DNA of 30,211 bases, from assembly GCA_964369685.1 (NCBI GenBank), contig CAYJFB010000027.1, positions 1 to 30,211 on the forward strand, written 5' to 3'. The notes beneath the pieces are model-generated. The model worked only from the letters and a program-made list of their open reading frames with translations, had not been told where the DNA came from and ran no database searches. This document shows, piece by piece, positions 1 to 7,118 of this stretch. The DNA is from Avidesulfovibrio sp964369685. GTDB taxonomy: Bacteria; Desulfobacterota; Desulfovibrionia; Desulfovibrionales; Desulfovibrionaceae. Numbering within the stretch: position 1 is the stretch's first letter; each line of letters opens with the position of its first letter. Position numbers and translations under genes: made by a program.

Positions 1-43
1 TAGATAAATATGCAAGCGCAACGCTAAAGAAAAATCGTCCGGA

Positions 44-190
44 ATGGCGTGTTATCTGACAATCCCTCATGATACTGTCATCACAGAACTTGAAACAAAG
101 GCAAAAACACTTGGTATTGACAATAAAGATATTTCTATTGTCATGGCTGCATATTTACTTGCCTTTAGTAGTTATAACGGCTTTAAATAA
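44..190 (+). CDS. Small hypothetical ORF, 48 aa, possibly a remnant
   Basis: An open frame begins MACYLTIPHDTV and ends SSYNGFK, stopping 23 bases before the ATG of the aminotransferase gene. The same frame is open from position 8, with a stop codon at 5-7, so any longer upstream gene would need a frameshift. The composition looks protein-like, with an amphipathic run ITELETKAKTLGI, but there is no convincing ribosome binding site before the ATG at 44 and I recognise no family. It could be a small real gene translated just ahead of the aminotransferase, or the broken 3' end of a gene outside the window. Confidence 0.25.
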   Translation: MACYLTIPHDTVITELETKAKTLGIDNKDISIVMAAYLLAFSSYNGFK

Positions 191-213
191 AAATTTATTT
201 TGTGGAGGCGTTT

Positions 214-1314
214 ATGTCATACGCACCGATTCCTATGGTTCCGGGGCCGGTTTCTTTACATCCTGAAGTGTGTCGGGTTATGGGACAAGACTATGGTTCA
301 GGACAGGTTGAACACGATTTTTTAGCTTTATATGCTGCCACAGCACGGAATCTCGGACAACTCATGGGCACACGGAATGATGTTGTATTGATGACGGGTG
401 AGGGCATGTTGGCGTTATGGAGTGCGTTAAAAAGTTGTTTAAAGAGCGGTGATGCCGTTGTCAGTGTGGGAACCGGTGTTTTCGGTGACGGAATTGGTGC
501 AATGGCCGCTTCATTTGGCTGTAATGTTGAGGCCGTTTCTCTGCCCTATGACAGCACAATCTCGGAAAACGATATGCAACGCATTGCCGATGCCATCAAA
601 CGCACTCGCCCGGTGATGCTGACCGCCGTTCATTGTGAAACCCCATCGGGAACACTCAATCCTTTACAGGCTCTCGGTAAATTGAGAAAAGATTTGAATG
701 TACCGCTTTTTTATGTTGATGCCGTGGCGAGTCTTGGCGGCGCGCCTGTTTTGGCTGATGCATGGGGCGTGGATTTGTTGTTGGGCGGATCACAAAAATG
801 TCTTTCTGCGCCACCGAGCATGAGTATGTTGGGTGTGAGCGAGGCGGCTTGGGAGCGTGTGTCGGAAGTCAATTATCAGGGGTATGATGCGTTGGCACCG
901 TTTCGCACCGTACAACGTGATCGTCGTTGTCCGTATACGCCCTATTGGCATGGCATGGCTGCTCTGCATACAGCAACGCAAGTGATTTTACATGAGGGCT
1001 TGGAGGCTGTTTTTGCGCGTCATGAAAACGTGGCCAAGCAATGTCGCAACGGCCTTGCCGCATTGGGCGTTGAGCTGTGGACAAAGCCCGAAGCGGTCAA
1101 TGCACCGACTGTGACGGCCGCACAAATTCCTGAAGGTTTCACATGGCCACAATGGCAAGAGGCGTTACGACAATACGGTTTGATTTGTAGCGGAAGTTTC
1201 GGCCCCATGGACGGCAAAGTCTTTCGCCTTGGACATATGGGAACACAAGCCCAACCGTATTTGATGACGCAAGCTCTAGAAAGTATCGCCGCTGTGCTGA
1301 CACAACGGCGATGA
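214..1314 (+). CDS. Class V PLP-dependent aminotransferase (alanine/serine-glyoxylate or PhnW-like)
   Basis: The 366-residue protein has the fold-type I class V layout of alanine-glyoxylate, serine-glyoxylate and 2-aminoethylphosphonate-pyruvate aminotransferases. The N-terminal PGPVSLHPEV matches the family's substrate-loop start. CETPSG follows at about 141-146, the cofactor aspartate lies in VDAVASLGG (D169), and the Schiff-base lysine is K195 in GGSQKCLS. The ATG at 214 is chosen because GGAGG lies 6 bases upstream; an in-frame GTG at 202 has no such site. Length is normal for the family. It is convergent with the TctC gene that follows, and the two share a hairpin. By context it may supply or remove an amino group from a substrate of the neighbouring transport and oxidation island. 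The exact substrate is unknown. Confidence 0.85.
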   Translation: MSYAPIPMVPGPVSLHPEVCRVMGQDYGSGQVEHDFLALYAATARNLGQLMGTRNDVVLMTGEGMLALWSALKSCLKSGDAVVSVGTGVFGDGIGAMAASFGCNVEAVSLPYDSTISENDMQRIADAIKRTRPVMLTAVHCETPSGTLNPLQALGKLRKDLNVPLFYVDAVASLGGAPVLADAWGVDLLLGGSQKCLSAPPSMSMLGVSEAAWERVSEVNYQGYDALAPFRTVQRDRRCPYTPYWHGMAALHTATQVILHEGLEAVFARHENVAKQCRNGLAALGVELWTKPEAVNAPTVTAAQIPEGFTWPQWQEALRQYGLICSGSFGPMDGKVFRLGHMGTQAQPYLMTQALESIAAVLTQRR

Positions 1315-1318
1315 TGAG

Positions 1319-1365
1319 TTTTTCTGAGGGAGGAACCGCTTTTGCAGTGTCTCCCCCAGAAAAAA
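1319..1365. terminator. Hairpin between convergent genes
   Basis: TCTGAGGGAG (1323-1332) pairs with CTCCCCCAGA (1351-1360) with one mismatch. The flanking T run (1319-1323) and A run (1360-1365) extend the stem. It lies between the 3' ends of the aminotransferase gene and the first tctC gene, so a bidirectional terminator role is likely. The T run precedes the stem in both reading directions rather than following it, so it is not a textbook intrinsic terminator. Its right half resembles the repeat at 28603-28699. Confidence 0.6.
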
Positions 1366-1386
1366 GAGTATTCACACAATGATCAA

Positions 1387-2364
1387 TTATTGACGTTCGG
1401 GGATCAGGTTACCGAGGCGAGCGAATTTGTAGAACTCGACATCTTGATCGACGAGCATATCAACAAGAGCTTTACCGTCGAGGTAGGCGGCAACAAGGCT
1501 TTGAGCGGCCATTTCTTTCAGATATTCAGGATCTTTGGAAATGTCTTGATACGCTTTTTGCAAAACTTTTTTGGCGTTTTCATCGGTGCCTTTAGGACCG
1601 TAGATGGTGATGTCAAACACGAACACGGAATCAATGCCTTGTTCTTTGAAGGTAGGCACGTCAGGCAGTGCACCGATGCGTTCGTCGGTGAACGCACCCA
1701 AAAGGCGCATGGTTCCGGCTTTGTAGTGTTGCAGAGCCACGGAGTCACCGGTACCGATCACATCAACGTGTTTGCCGAGCAGTGCTTTAACGGAAGTTTC
1801 GTCACCGCCTGTTTGGGTGTATTGCCACATACCCACTGTGTCGGAAGCATCAGCAAAGTTCAGAGCCATGAAGTGCAAACCGGCGCCGATGTTTAAGCCC
1901 CATTTCACTTTACCGGGGTTGGCTTTGGCGTATGTCACCAATTCTTCGGCGCTTTTCCACGGTGCATCGGGAGCAACAGCCAAGACTTCGGTAAATTGTT
2001 GTACACGAGCAATCGGGTCCATGGCGTCCCATGTAAAACGAGCCGTACCGGTATGGTATGAGGTCATGAAGGTGGGCAAGTGGTTCAGCAAGGTGTAGCC
2101 GTCGGGTTTGGCGTTGGCGACTTGCAAGGTGCCTGCAAAGCCGGCTGCACCCGTGATGTTCACGACAGGCACTTCAACCTTCAAATATTTTGCCATATAT
2201 TTTGCAAGAATACGGGCAGCGATGTCACTTGAACCGCCGGGGCCGAAGGGCACGACCATTTTGATGGGCTTATTGGGGTAGTCTGCAGCCTGAGCAACAG
2301 GAGCAAGCGCAGTCAGCGCAAGCATTACACAACAAAATGCTTTCAACAATTTTTTGCTCAACAT
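1387..2364 (-). CDS. TctC/Bug family periplasmic solute-binding protein, copy 1
   Basis: This 325-residue extracytoplasmic binding protein belongs to the tripartite tricarboxylate transporter (TTT) type. It begins with a Sec signal peptide (MLSKKLLKAF, hydrophobic core, then PVAQA, cleavage after about residue 26). The mature part opens with YPNKPIKMVVPFGPGGSSD, the family signature whose PGG loop contacts the ligand carboxylate, and continues with GAAGFAG and KPDGYTLL. The ATG is preceded by GGAGATGAG. It is the last of three tandem paralogues and has the same FYKFARLGNLIPERQ ending as the other two. It would deliver a carboxylate-type ligand to the TctA/TctB membrane complex encoded further upstream on this strand. 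Ligand identity is unknown. Confidence 0.93.
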   Translation of the reverse strand: MLSKKLLKAFCCVMLALTALAPVAQAADYPNKPIKMVVPFGPGGSSDIAARILAKYMAKYLKVEVPVVNITGAAGFAGTLQVANAKPDGYTLLNHLPTFMTSYHTGTARFTWDAMDPIARVQQFTEVLAVAPDAPWKSAEELVTYAKANPGKVKWGLNIGAGLHFMALNFADASDTVGMWQYTQTGGDETSVKALLGKHVDVIGTGDSVALQHYKAGTMRLLGAFTDERIGALPDVPTFKEQGIDSVFVFDITIYGPKGTDENAKKVLQKAYQDISKDPEYLKEMAAQSLVAAYLDGKALVDMLVDQDVEFYKFARLGNLIPERQ

Positions 2365-2383
2365 GATCTCATCTCCACTGTAC

Positions 2384-2393
2384 TAACGCGTTA
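2384..2393. promoter_or_regulatory. Ten-base palindrome ahead of tctC copy 1
   Basis: TAACGCGTTA is a perfect palindrome 19 bases upstream of the tctC1 ATG, next to its ribosome binding site. It is a candidate operator only. No regulator can be assigned. Confidence 0.25.
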
Positions 2394-2510
2394 ATGCGTT
2401 TAAAAAAGTGCAAAACCGTCGACTCAGAACAGATTTGATACGCTCTAAAAAAGATTATCAAGGCATCGTGGTTTTGCAAACAAAACGGTGTGTTTTGTTT
2501 TCCTCTGTCA

Positions 2511-2544
2511 AGACAAACATGATGTATATACATCATGTTTGTCT
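2511..2544. promoter_or_regulatory. Perfect 34-bp palindrome between tctC1 and tctC2
   Basis: The left arm AGACAAACATGATGTAT is followed at once by its exact reverse complement, giving 34 bases of uninterrupted dyad symmetry. The centre is TGTATATACA, which matches the TGTA-NN-TACA motif seen upstream of tctC3, tctB and the SDR gene. It sits in the 262-bp gap between tctC2 and tctC1, and a TTGACA (minus strand, 2506-2511) abuts it. No T run follows the stem in either direction, so an operator fits better than a terminator. Confidence 0.55.
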
Positions 2545-2626
2545 AAAATTTTTATAAACTTACAACAGTGTTTCGTTTTTGTCCAGAGCTTTTCAAAAGA
2601 CTACGCCCTAAAACAAAGGAAAATAT

Positions 2627-3604
2627 TTATTGACGTTCGGGAATCAGGTTACCGAGACGAGCAAATTTATAGAATTGCACATCTTGGTCAACCAGCAAAT
2701 CAAACAACGCTTTTCCGTCAAGATAGGCTACGGTCAGGCTTTGAGCTGTCATTTCCTTGATATAATCTGGATCGGCAGAAACTTTTTTCAACGCGTCACG
2801 CAAAGTGTTTTCAATGGCATCATCGGTGCCTTTGGGAGCATAAACAGTGATATCAAAGATAAACGTCGAGTCGATGCCTTGTTCTTTAAATGTGGGAACA
2901 TCAGGCAATGCAGGAATACGTTCTTCGGTGAAGGCACCCAAAAGGCGCATGGTGCCGGCTTTATAATGTTGTAACGCCAAGGAATCACTTGAACCGATGA
3001 TATCGACATGCTTACCGAGCAATGCTTTTGTCGATGTTTCATCGCCACCTGTTTGGGTGTATTGCCACAAGCCCACCGTGTCGGAAGCATCAGCAAAGTT
3101 CAATGCCATAAAATGCACGCCTGCGCCGATATTCAGACCCCATTTCACTTTACCGGGGTTGGCTTTGGCATACGCAACCAATTCTTTGGCATCTTTCCAC
3201 GGTGCGTCGGGAGATACGGCCAACACTTCCGTAAATTGCTGTACACGCGCGACGGGATCCATGGCGTCCCAAGTAAACCGTGCTGTACCTGTATGATAAG
3301 AGGTCATAAATGTGGGCAAATGACAAAGTAATGTATAGCCATCGGGTTTGGCGTTGGCGACTTGCAAGGTTCCGGAAAATCCTGCGGCACCGGCGATGTT
3401 GACGACAGGCACGTCGGTATTCAAATGTTTTGCCATATATTTGGCAAGCAAACGTGCGGCAATGTCACTGGATCCCCCGGGAGGAAAAGGAGAAACCAAT
3501 TTAATGGGCTTTTCAGGATAAGCCGCTTGAGCAACCGGTGCCAACATACCGAACGCCAACAAACAACAACCAAAGGCCTTCAAAAGCACTTTATTCAACA
3601 TCAT
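2627..3604 (-). CDS. TctC/Bug family periplasmic solute-binding protein, copy 2
   Basis: This second TTT binding protein has 325 residues. A Sec signal peptide ends near PVAQA, and the mature chain starts AYPEKPIKLVSPFPPGGSSD. The family blocks GAAGFSG, KPDGYTLL and WQYTQTGGDET are all present. Two ATG codons stand in tandem (3604 and 3601). GAGGAG at 3609-3614 suits either, with slightly better spacing for the second, so the start is uncertain by one codon. By eye it is closer to copy 1 than to copy 3, sharing long identical blocks with copy 1 in both protein and DNA. Copy number suggests recent tandem duplication and possibly different ligand preferences that share one membrane complex. Confidence 0.93.
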   Translation of the reverse strand: MMLNKVLLKAFGCCLLAFGMLAPVAQAAYPEKPIKLVSPFPPGGSSDIAARLLAKYMAKHLNTDVPVVNIAGAAGFSGTLQVANAKPDGYTLLCHLPTFMTSYHTGTARFTWDAMDPVARVQQFTEVLAVSPDAPWKDAKELVAYAKANPGKVKWGLNIGAGVHFMALNFADASDTVGLWQYTQTGGDETSTKALLGKHVDIIGSSDSLALQHYKAGTMRLLGAFTEERIPALPDVPTFKEQGIDSTFIFDITVYAPKGTDDAIENTLRDALKKVSADPDYIKEMTAQSLTVAYLDGKALFDLLVDQDVQFYKFARLGNLIPERQ

Positions 3605-3660
3605 TCTGCTCCTCTATTTTCTTTTTTCTACAATCGGATGGAATCTTATACCTATTCTCA

Positions 3661-3711
3661 ATCAAAAAGAGGGATGTACGCCTCTGTCAGCCGTATATCC
3701 CTCTTAAAAAA
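3661..3711 (-). terminator. Intrinsic terminator after tctC copy 3
   Basis: On the minus strand AAGAGGGAT (complement of 3697-3705) pairs with ATCCCTCTT (complement of 3667-3675), followed directly by a T run (complement of 3664-3668). It begins about 13 bases after the tctC3 stop. This suggests tctC3 is often transcribed separately from tctC2 and tctC1. Confidence 0.75.
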
Positions 3712-3717
3712 GAACAC

Positions 3718-4698
3718 TTATTGACGTTCGGGAATCAGGTTACCGAGACGAGCGAATTTGTAGAACATGGTGTCTTGATCCACCAAGAAGTTGATCAAAG
3801 CAGGGCCGTCCAAAAACGCGGGGTACAAGCTTTGAACAGCAAGTTCTGCGATATAATCAGGATCTTTTGAGATTTTTGCATACACTTCACGCAACACCTT
3901 CATGGCGTTTTCATCGGTGCCTTTGGGGGCATACATCACGATGTCATAAATAAACGTGGAATCGATACCTTGTTCTTTAAAGGTCGGCACGTCAGGCATT
4001 GTAGCCAAACGCTCATCAGAAAGCGCACCAAGCACTTTTACAGAACCGGCTTTGTAGTGTTGCAACACAACAGAATCACCCGTACCGGCAACGTCAATGT
4101 GACCGCCGAGCATGGATTTCAAAGATGTTTCGTCACCGCCTGTTTGTGCGTATTGCCACATACCCACGGTGTCGGAAGCGTCGGCAAAGTTCAGAGCCAA
4201 GAAGTGCAAGCCTGCGCCGAAGTTCAGACCCCATTTCACTTTACCGGGATTGGCTTTCACATATTCGATCAATTCTTGTGTGGTTTGCCAAGGAGCGTCT
4301 TTACGCATGGCAAGAGCCGTGGAGAATTGTTGTACGCGAGCAATGGGATCATACTCATCCCATGTGAAACGAGAAACACCCGTGTGATAACTGGTCATCA
4401 ACGTGGGCAATTGACACAAAATCGTGTACCCGTCCGGTTTGGCTTCGGCAACTTGCAAGGAACCGGAGAAACCGGCAGAACCCACAACGTTAACAACAGG
4501 CACTTCAACACCAAGATACTTTGTCATATACTTCGCTAAAATACGAGCAGCGATATCCGTTGAACCACCGGGAGCAAAAGGCATAACCATTTTAATAGGC
4601 TTAGTGGGGAATTTTTCTTCAGCTTGAACCGCAGGTACTGCAAGCATCAGGCCGAGCATAGCACAGGCAGCTGTTTTCAAGAAGCTTTTCATTGACAT
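3718..4698 (-). CDS. TctC/Bug family periplasmic solute-binding protein, copy 3
   Basis: This 326-residue TTT binding protein is the first of the three in transcription order. The signal peptide runs to AVQA (about residue 26). PFAPGGSTD, GSAGFSG and KPDGYTIL are the family motifs. The ATG at 4698 has GGAGAAGGG just upstream. It is the most diverged of the set, for example AQTGGDETSLKSMLGGH where the others have TQTGGDET-KALLGKH, yet it ends in the same FYKFARLGNLIPERQ. It has its own upstream regulatory region with a TGTA-NN-TACA site and its own terminator, so it may be expressed differently from copies 1 and 2. Confidence 0.93.
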   Translation of the reverse strand: MSMKSFLKTAACAMLGLMLAVPAVQAEEKFPTKPIKMVMPFAPGGSTDIAARILAKYMTKYLGVEVPVVNVVGSAGFSGSLQVAEAKPDGYTILCQLPTLMTSYHTGVSRFTWDEYDPIARVQQFSTALAMRKDAPWQTTQELIEYVKANPGKVKWGLNFGAGLHFLALNFADASDTVGMWQYAQTGGDETSLKSMLGGHIDVAGTGDSVVLQHYKAGSVKVLGALSDERLATMPDVPTFKEQGIDSTFIYDIVMYAPKGTDENAMKVLREVYAKISKDPDYIAELAVQSLYPAFLDGPALINFLVDQDTMFYKFARLGNLIPERQ

Positions 4699-4744
4699 AA
4701 TCCCTTCTCCAGTTTGGTTACATTGTTAAATATACATTATCCCA

Positions 4745-4766
4745 TGGTAGATATAATGTAACTACA
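4745..4766 (-). promoter_or_regulatory. Candidate operator upstream of tctC copy 3
   Basis: Read on the minus strand, the site starts TGTAGTTACATT and ends CTACCA. It resembles the site upstream of the SDR gene (TGTAGTAACATT ending ACTACA). Its first ten bases, TGTAGTTACA, form a near-palindrome. A weak -35-like TTAGAA lies four bases before it, the same spacing as TTGACA and the SDR site. Confidence 0.45.
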
Positions 4767-4891
4767 CCAATTCTAACACGAGATCCAGCCTTTTTCAGCT
4801 TTATTTAAGCTTGCTTTGTTTCTGTTTCCATTAACACCATTGAATCATTAATTTTTATTTTAGAATAAAAAAACTCTCAAATCCGTCTGAA

Positions 4892-4972
4892 CTGCGGCAG
4901 GTTTCAGTGCGCAGCAATGAAGCCTGCCGCAGAATCAAGGGGGTTTGGGGGAGTTTAACTCCCCCAAAAAAA
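4892..4972 (+). repeat. Intergenic double-hairpin repeat, copy A
   Basis: The first hairpin pairs CTGCGGCAGG with CCTGCCGCAG around the conserved core CAGTGCGCAGCAATG. After AATCAAGGGGGTTT comes a second palindrome, GGGGGAGTTTAACTCCCCC, and then seven A residues. The same layout occurs at 30046-30128 and, inverted, at 28603-28699. Here it lies just downstream of the GMC dehydrogenase gene (minus strand) and probably ends its transcript. Confidence 0.8.
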
Positions 4973-4995
4973 CAAAAAATATTTAAAAACAATCC

Positions 4996-6615
4996 CTAGC
5001 TTTTTTTCGCATCTTCTTTAATCAAATCGGCGGCTTTTTCACCGATCATCATGACTGCGGCACAAATGTTTGCCGAAACCGAAGTGGGCATGATCGAGGC
5101 ATCGGCAACACGTAAGCCTTCAATACCATGAACTTTCAAGCGTTCATCGGTCACCGCCCCCACATCGTTCCCCATACGGCAAGAGCTTGAAAGGTGGAAA
5201 ACCGTTCCGCCTTTTTCTCTGGCATAGGCCAACAATTCATCATCGCTTTGGATATTGAGGCCGGGAGCAAATTCTTCGCTGATGTGTTTTGCCAATGCAG
5301 GGGCTTGAGCAAAACGGCGTCCTGCACGAATGGCGGCCACAATCACACGCTGATCTTCTTCGGCGGTCAAATAATTGGGCACCAAGCGCGGATGATCCAA
5401 AGGATTTGAAGATTTAATCCGCACATAGCCGCGGCTTTCCGGCAATTGCTGAAAACCGACAATGGTAAATGCAGAGAACGGGTGCGGCGGACGCCCGGGG
5501 CCGTCTGTGCTGAAACACATGAAGGTGATTTCCATGTCCACAGGCCCGTCGGGACGCGAACGCATGAATGCGCCTGCTTGTCCTGCACCGACTGTCGCGA
5601 CACCGCCTTGCTTGAAGACATATTTCAAACCTTCAATACCTTGTTTAAAGAGGCTTGCGTTGACGTCATTCATTGTGCAATTCAGCGTACTTTTGTGTGC
5701 GGAGCGTGCCTGATAGTGGTCAATCAAATCTTCGCCGACACCGGGCAGATGATGCACGACAGGAATATTCAATTCATTCAACAATTCGCTGTTGCCGACG
5801 CCTGAAAGCTGCAAGATTTGCGGTGAGCTGATCGCACCGCCTGCCAACACCACTTCTTTATTACTGCCAACTTGGTGAATGACGCCGTCTTTGGTGCGGT
5901 ATTCCACACCGACAGCCTTTTTACCCTCAAAAAGCACACGCGTGACATGCGCTTCAAGACGCACCACAAGGTTTTTACGGTTTGCCGCTTGGGTCACATG
6001 ATCGGCAGAGCTGCTGCGTCTCCAGTCTTTGATACACAATTGATAGGTGCCGACACCTTCGTGTTGATCGGAGTTTAAGTCTTCAATGTGCTGCAAGCCG
6101 AGTTGTTGTCCCGCTTCGACGAATGCGGCACAAAGCGGATTGGGGTTGCGCATGTGGCGTGTGGCGATGGGGCCGTTGCCACCGTGGAAGGTGCTTTCTC
6201 CGCCTTCAAAGCGCTCAAACTTTTTAAAATAGGGCAACACATCGGCATAACTCCAGCCTTTGTTCCCCATTTTTTCCCATGTGTCGTAGTCTTCGGGTTT
6301 ACCGCGCAGATGTGTCAAACCGTTGATCGCACTGCTGCCGCCGAGCACACGCCCTTTTGGCCAAGGAAAAACCCTGTTGGCGGTGCTGGGTACGGGCTCT
6401 GTTTCATACTGGAAAGTCACATCTGGATTGTACACGTTTTTATAATACCCAACAGGAATATACATCCACATATTCATCAAACCGCGGTGACCCGCTTCAA
6501 GCAAAAGAACGCGCACAGACGGATCTTCAGACAACCGTGCAGCAACAATACAACCGGCAGTACCGCCGCCGACAACAACATAGTCAAAGGTTTCAGAAAA
6601 CGTTGCAGAACTCAT
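4996..6615 (-). CDS. GMC-family FAD-dependent alcohol/choline dehydrogenase-like oxidoreductase
   Basis: The 539-residue flavoprotein has a Rossmann FAD-binding motif VVVGGGTAGC (about 13-22) ending with acidic E40. GRVLGGSSAING follows at 88-99, the GMC signature. The GMC catalytic histidine is H474 in FHLSSSCRMG and the second active-site residue is N516 in SANICAA. These proteins oxidise alcohols to aldehydes or ketones and pass electrons to quinone or oxygen. The best-known relatives are choline dehydrogenase and alkanol or polyethylene-glycol dehydrogenases. There is no signal peptide, so it is cytoplasmic or membrane-peripheral. It lies between tctA and the tctC genes on the same strand, and an aldehyde dehydrogenase is close by, so a two-step alcohol to acid oxidation is plausible. 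The substrate is unknown. Confidence 0.92.
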   Translation of the reverse strand: MSSATFSETFDYVVVGGGTAGCIVAARLSEDPSVRVLLLEAGHRGLMNMWMYIPVGYYKNVYNPDVTFQYETEPVPSTANRVFPWPKGRVLGGSSAINGLTHLRGKPEDYDTWEKMGNKGWSYADVLPYFKKFERFEGGESTFHGGNGPIATRHMRNPNPLCAAFVEAGQQLGLQHIEDLNSDQHEGVGTYQLCIKDWRRSSSADHVTQAANRKNLVVRLEAHVTRVLFEGKKAVGVEYRTKDGVIHQVGSNKEVVLAGGAISSPQILQLSGVGNSELLNELNIPVVHHLPGVGEDLIDHYQARSAHKSTLNCTMNDVNASLFKQGIEGLKYVFKQGGVATVGAGQAGAFMRSRPDGPVDMEITFMCFSTDGPGRPPHPFSAFTIVGFQQLPESRGYVRIKSSNPLDHPRLVPNYLTAEEDQRVIVAAIRAGRRFAQAPALAKHISEEFAPGLNIQSDDELLAYAREKGGTVFHLSSSCRMGNDVGAVTDERLKVHGIEGLRVADASIMPTSVSANICAAVMMIGEKAADLIKEDAKKS

Positions 6616-7043
6616 TACACTTCACTCCAAGAAAAAAGTTACTCATGTCTTGCAAACAATGCTTCGTTGATGGAAGAATGTTTTTGCATTTCCCTGCCAC
6701 AGCGAATCCTTTTTTTCACAACATCAAGCTGTTTAGCTGTTACAAATAACAATCATTTGAAAACAACACGGTTTTTTATCATCAGCTCTCAGATTTTATA
6801 CTTTTTACATATTTTTTCGATAGTATATACGTTGTATTCTTTTCAGTCAGTAACACCTTTTTCAGAATACTTTTTGCTTATTGCATAAAGGCAAAACATA
6901 TTGTTTACGACGAAATAAGATACGGCATAAGAACTCGATAAAACGATCATCATTTTCGAGTTTCTTTTTGTGTTCTTTGAAGCACAGATATATTCTGAAC
7001 GAAGCACCAACCACAAAGGCATGTTCATGTGGCGGTAGAAAGG
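6616..7043. other. Intergenic region ahead of the GMC gene
   Basis: This AT-rich stretch has no convincing gene. A weak minus-strand promoter can be proposed: CTGACT (complement of 6845-6850), 17 bases, then TATACT (complement of 6822-6827), which would serve the GMC dehydrogenase. Short open frames here have no ribosome binding sites or recognisable content. Confidence 0.3.
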
Positions 7044-7096
7044 AAAAAGGGGGAAATGCGAATCGCATCAACAAGACAACATTTCCCCCAAAAAAC
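7044..7096 (-). terminator. Intrinsic terminator after tctA
   Basis: On the minus strand GGGGGAAATG (complement of 7080-7089) pairs with CATTTCCCCC (complement of 7049-7058) and is followed by a run of T (complement of 7044-7048). It starts shortly after the tctA stop, separating tctBA from the GMC gene. Confidence 0.85.
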
Positions 7097-7118
7097 ACGT
7101 TTCAAGAAAAAAGAATCG

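Noticed and set aside
1342..4539. Several plus-strand open frames of 90-190 codons opposite the three tctC genes
   Set aside because: They recur at equivalent places because the tctC genes are paralogous; none has a start site or coding character of its own.
6088..6888. A 266-codon plus-strand open frame at the 5' end of the GMC dehydrogenase gene
   Set aside because: Most of it is antisense to a well-supported gene, and the tail runs through AT-rich intergenic DNA.
6862..7098. A 78-codon minus-strand open frame between tctA and the GMC gene
   Set aside because: It overlaps the tctA terminator and has no ribosome binding site or recognisable content.
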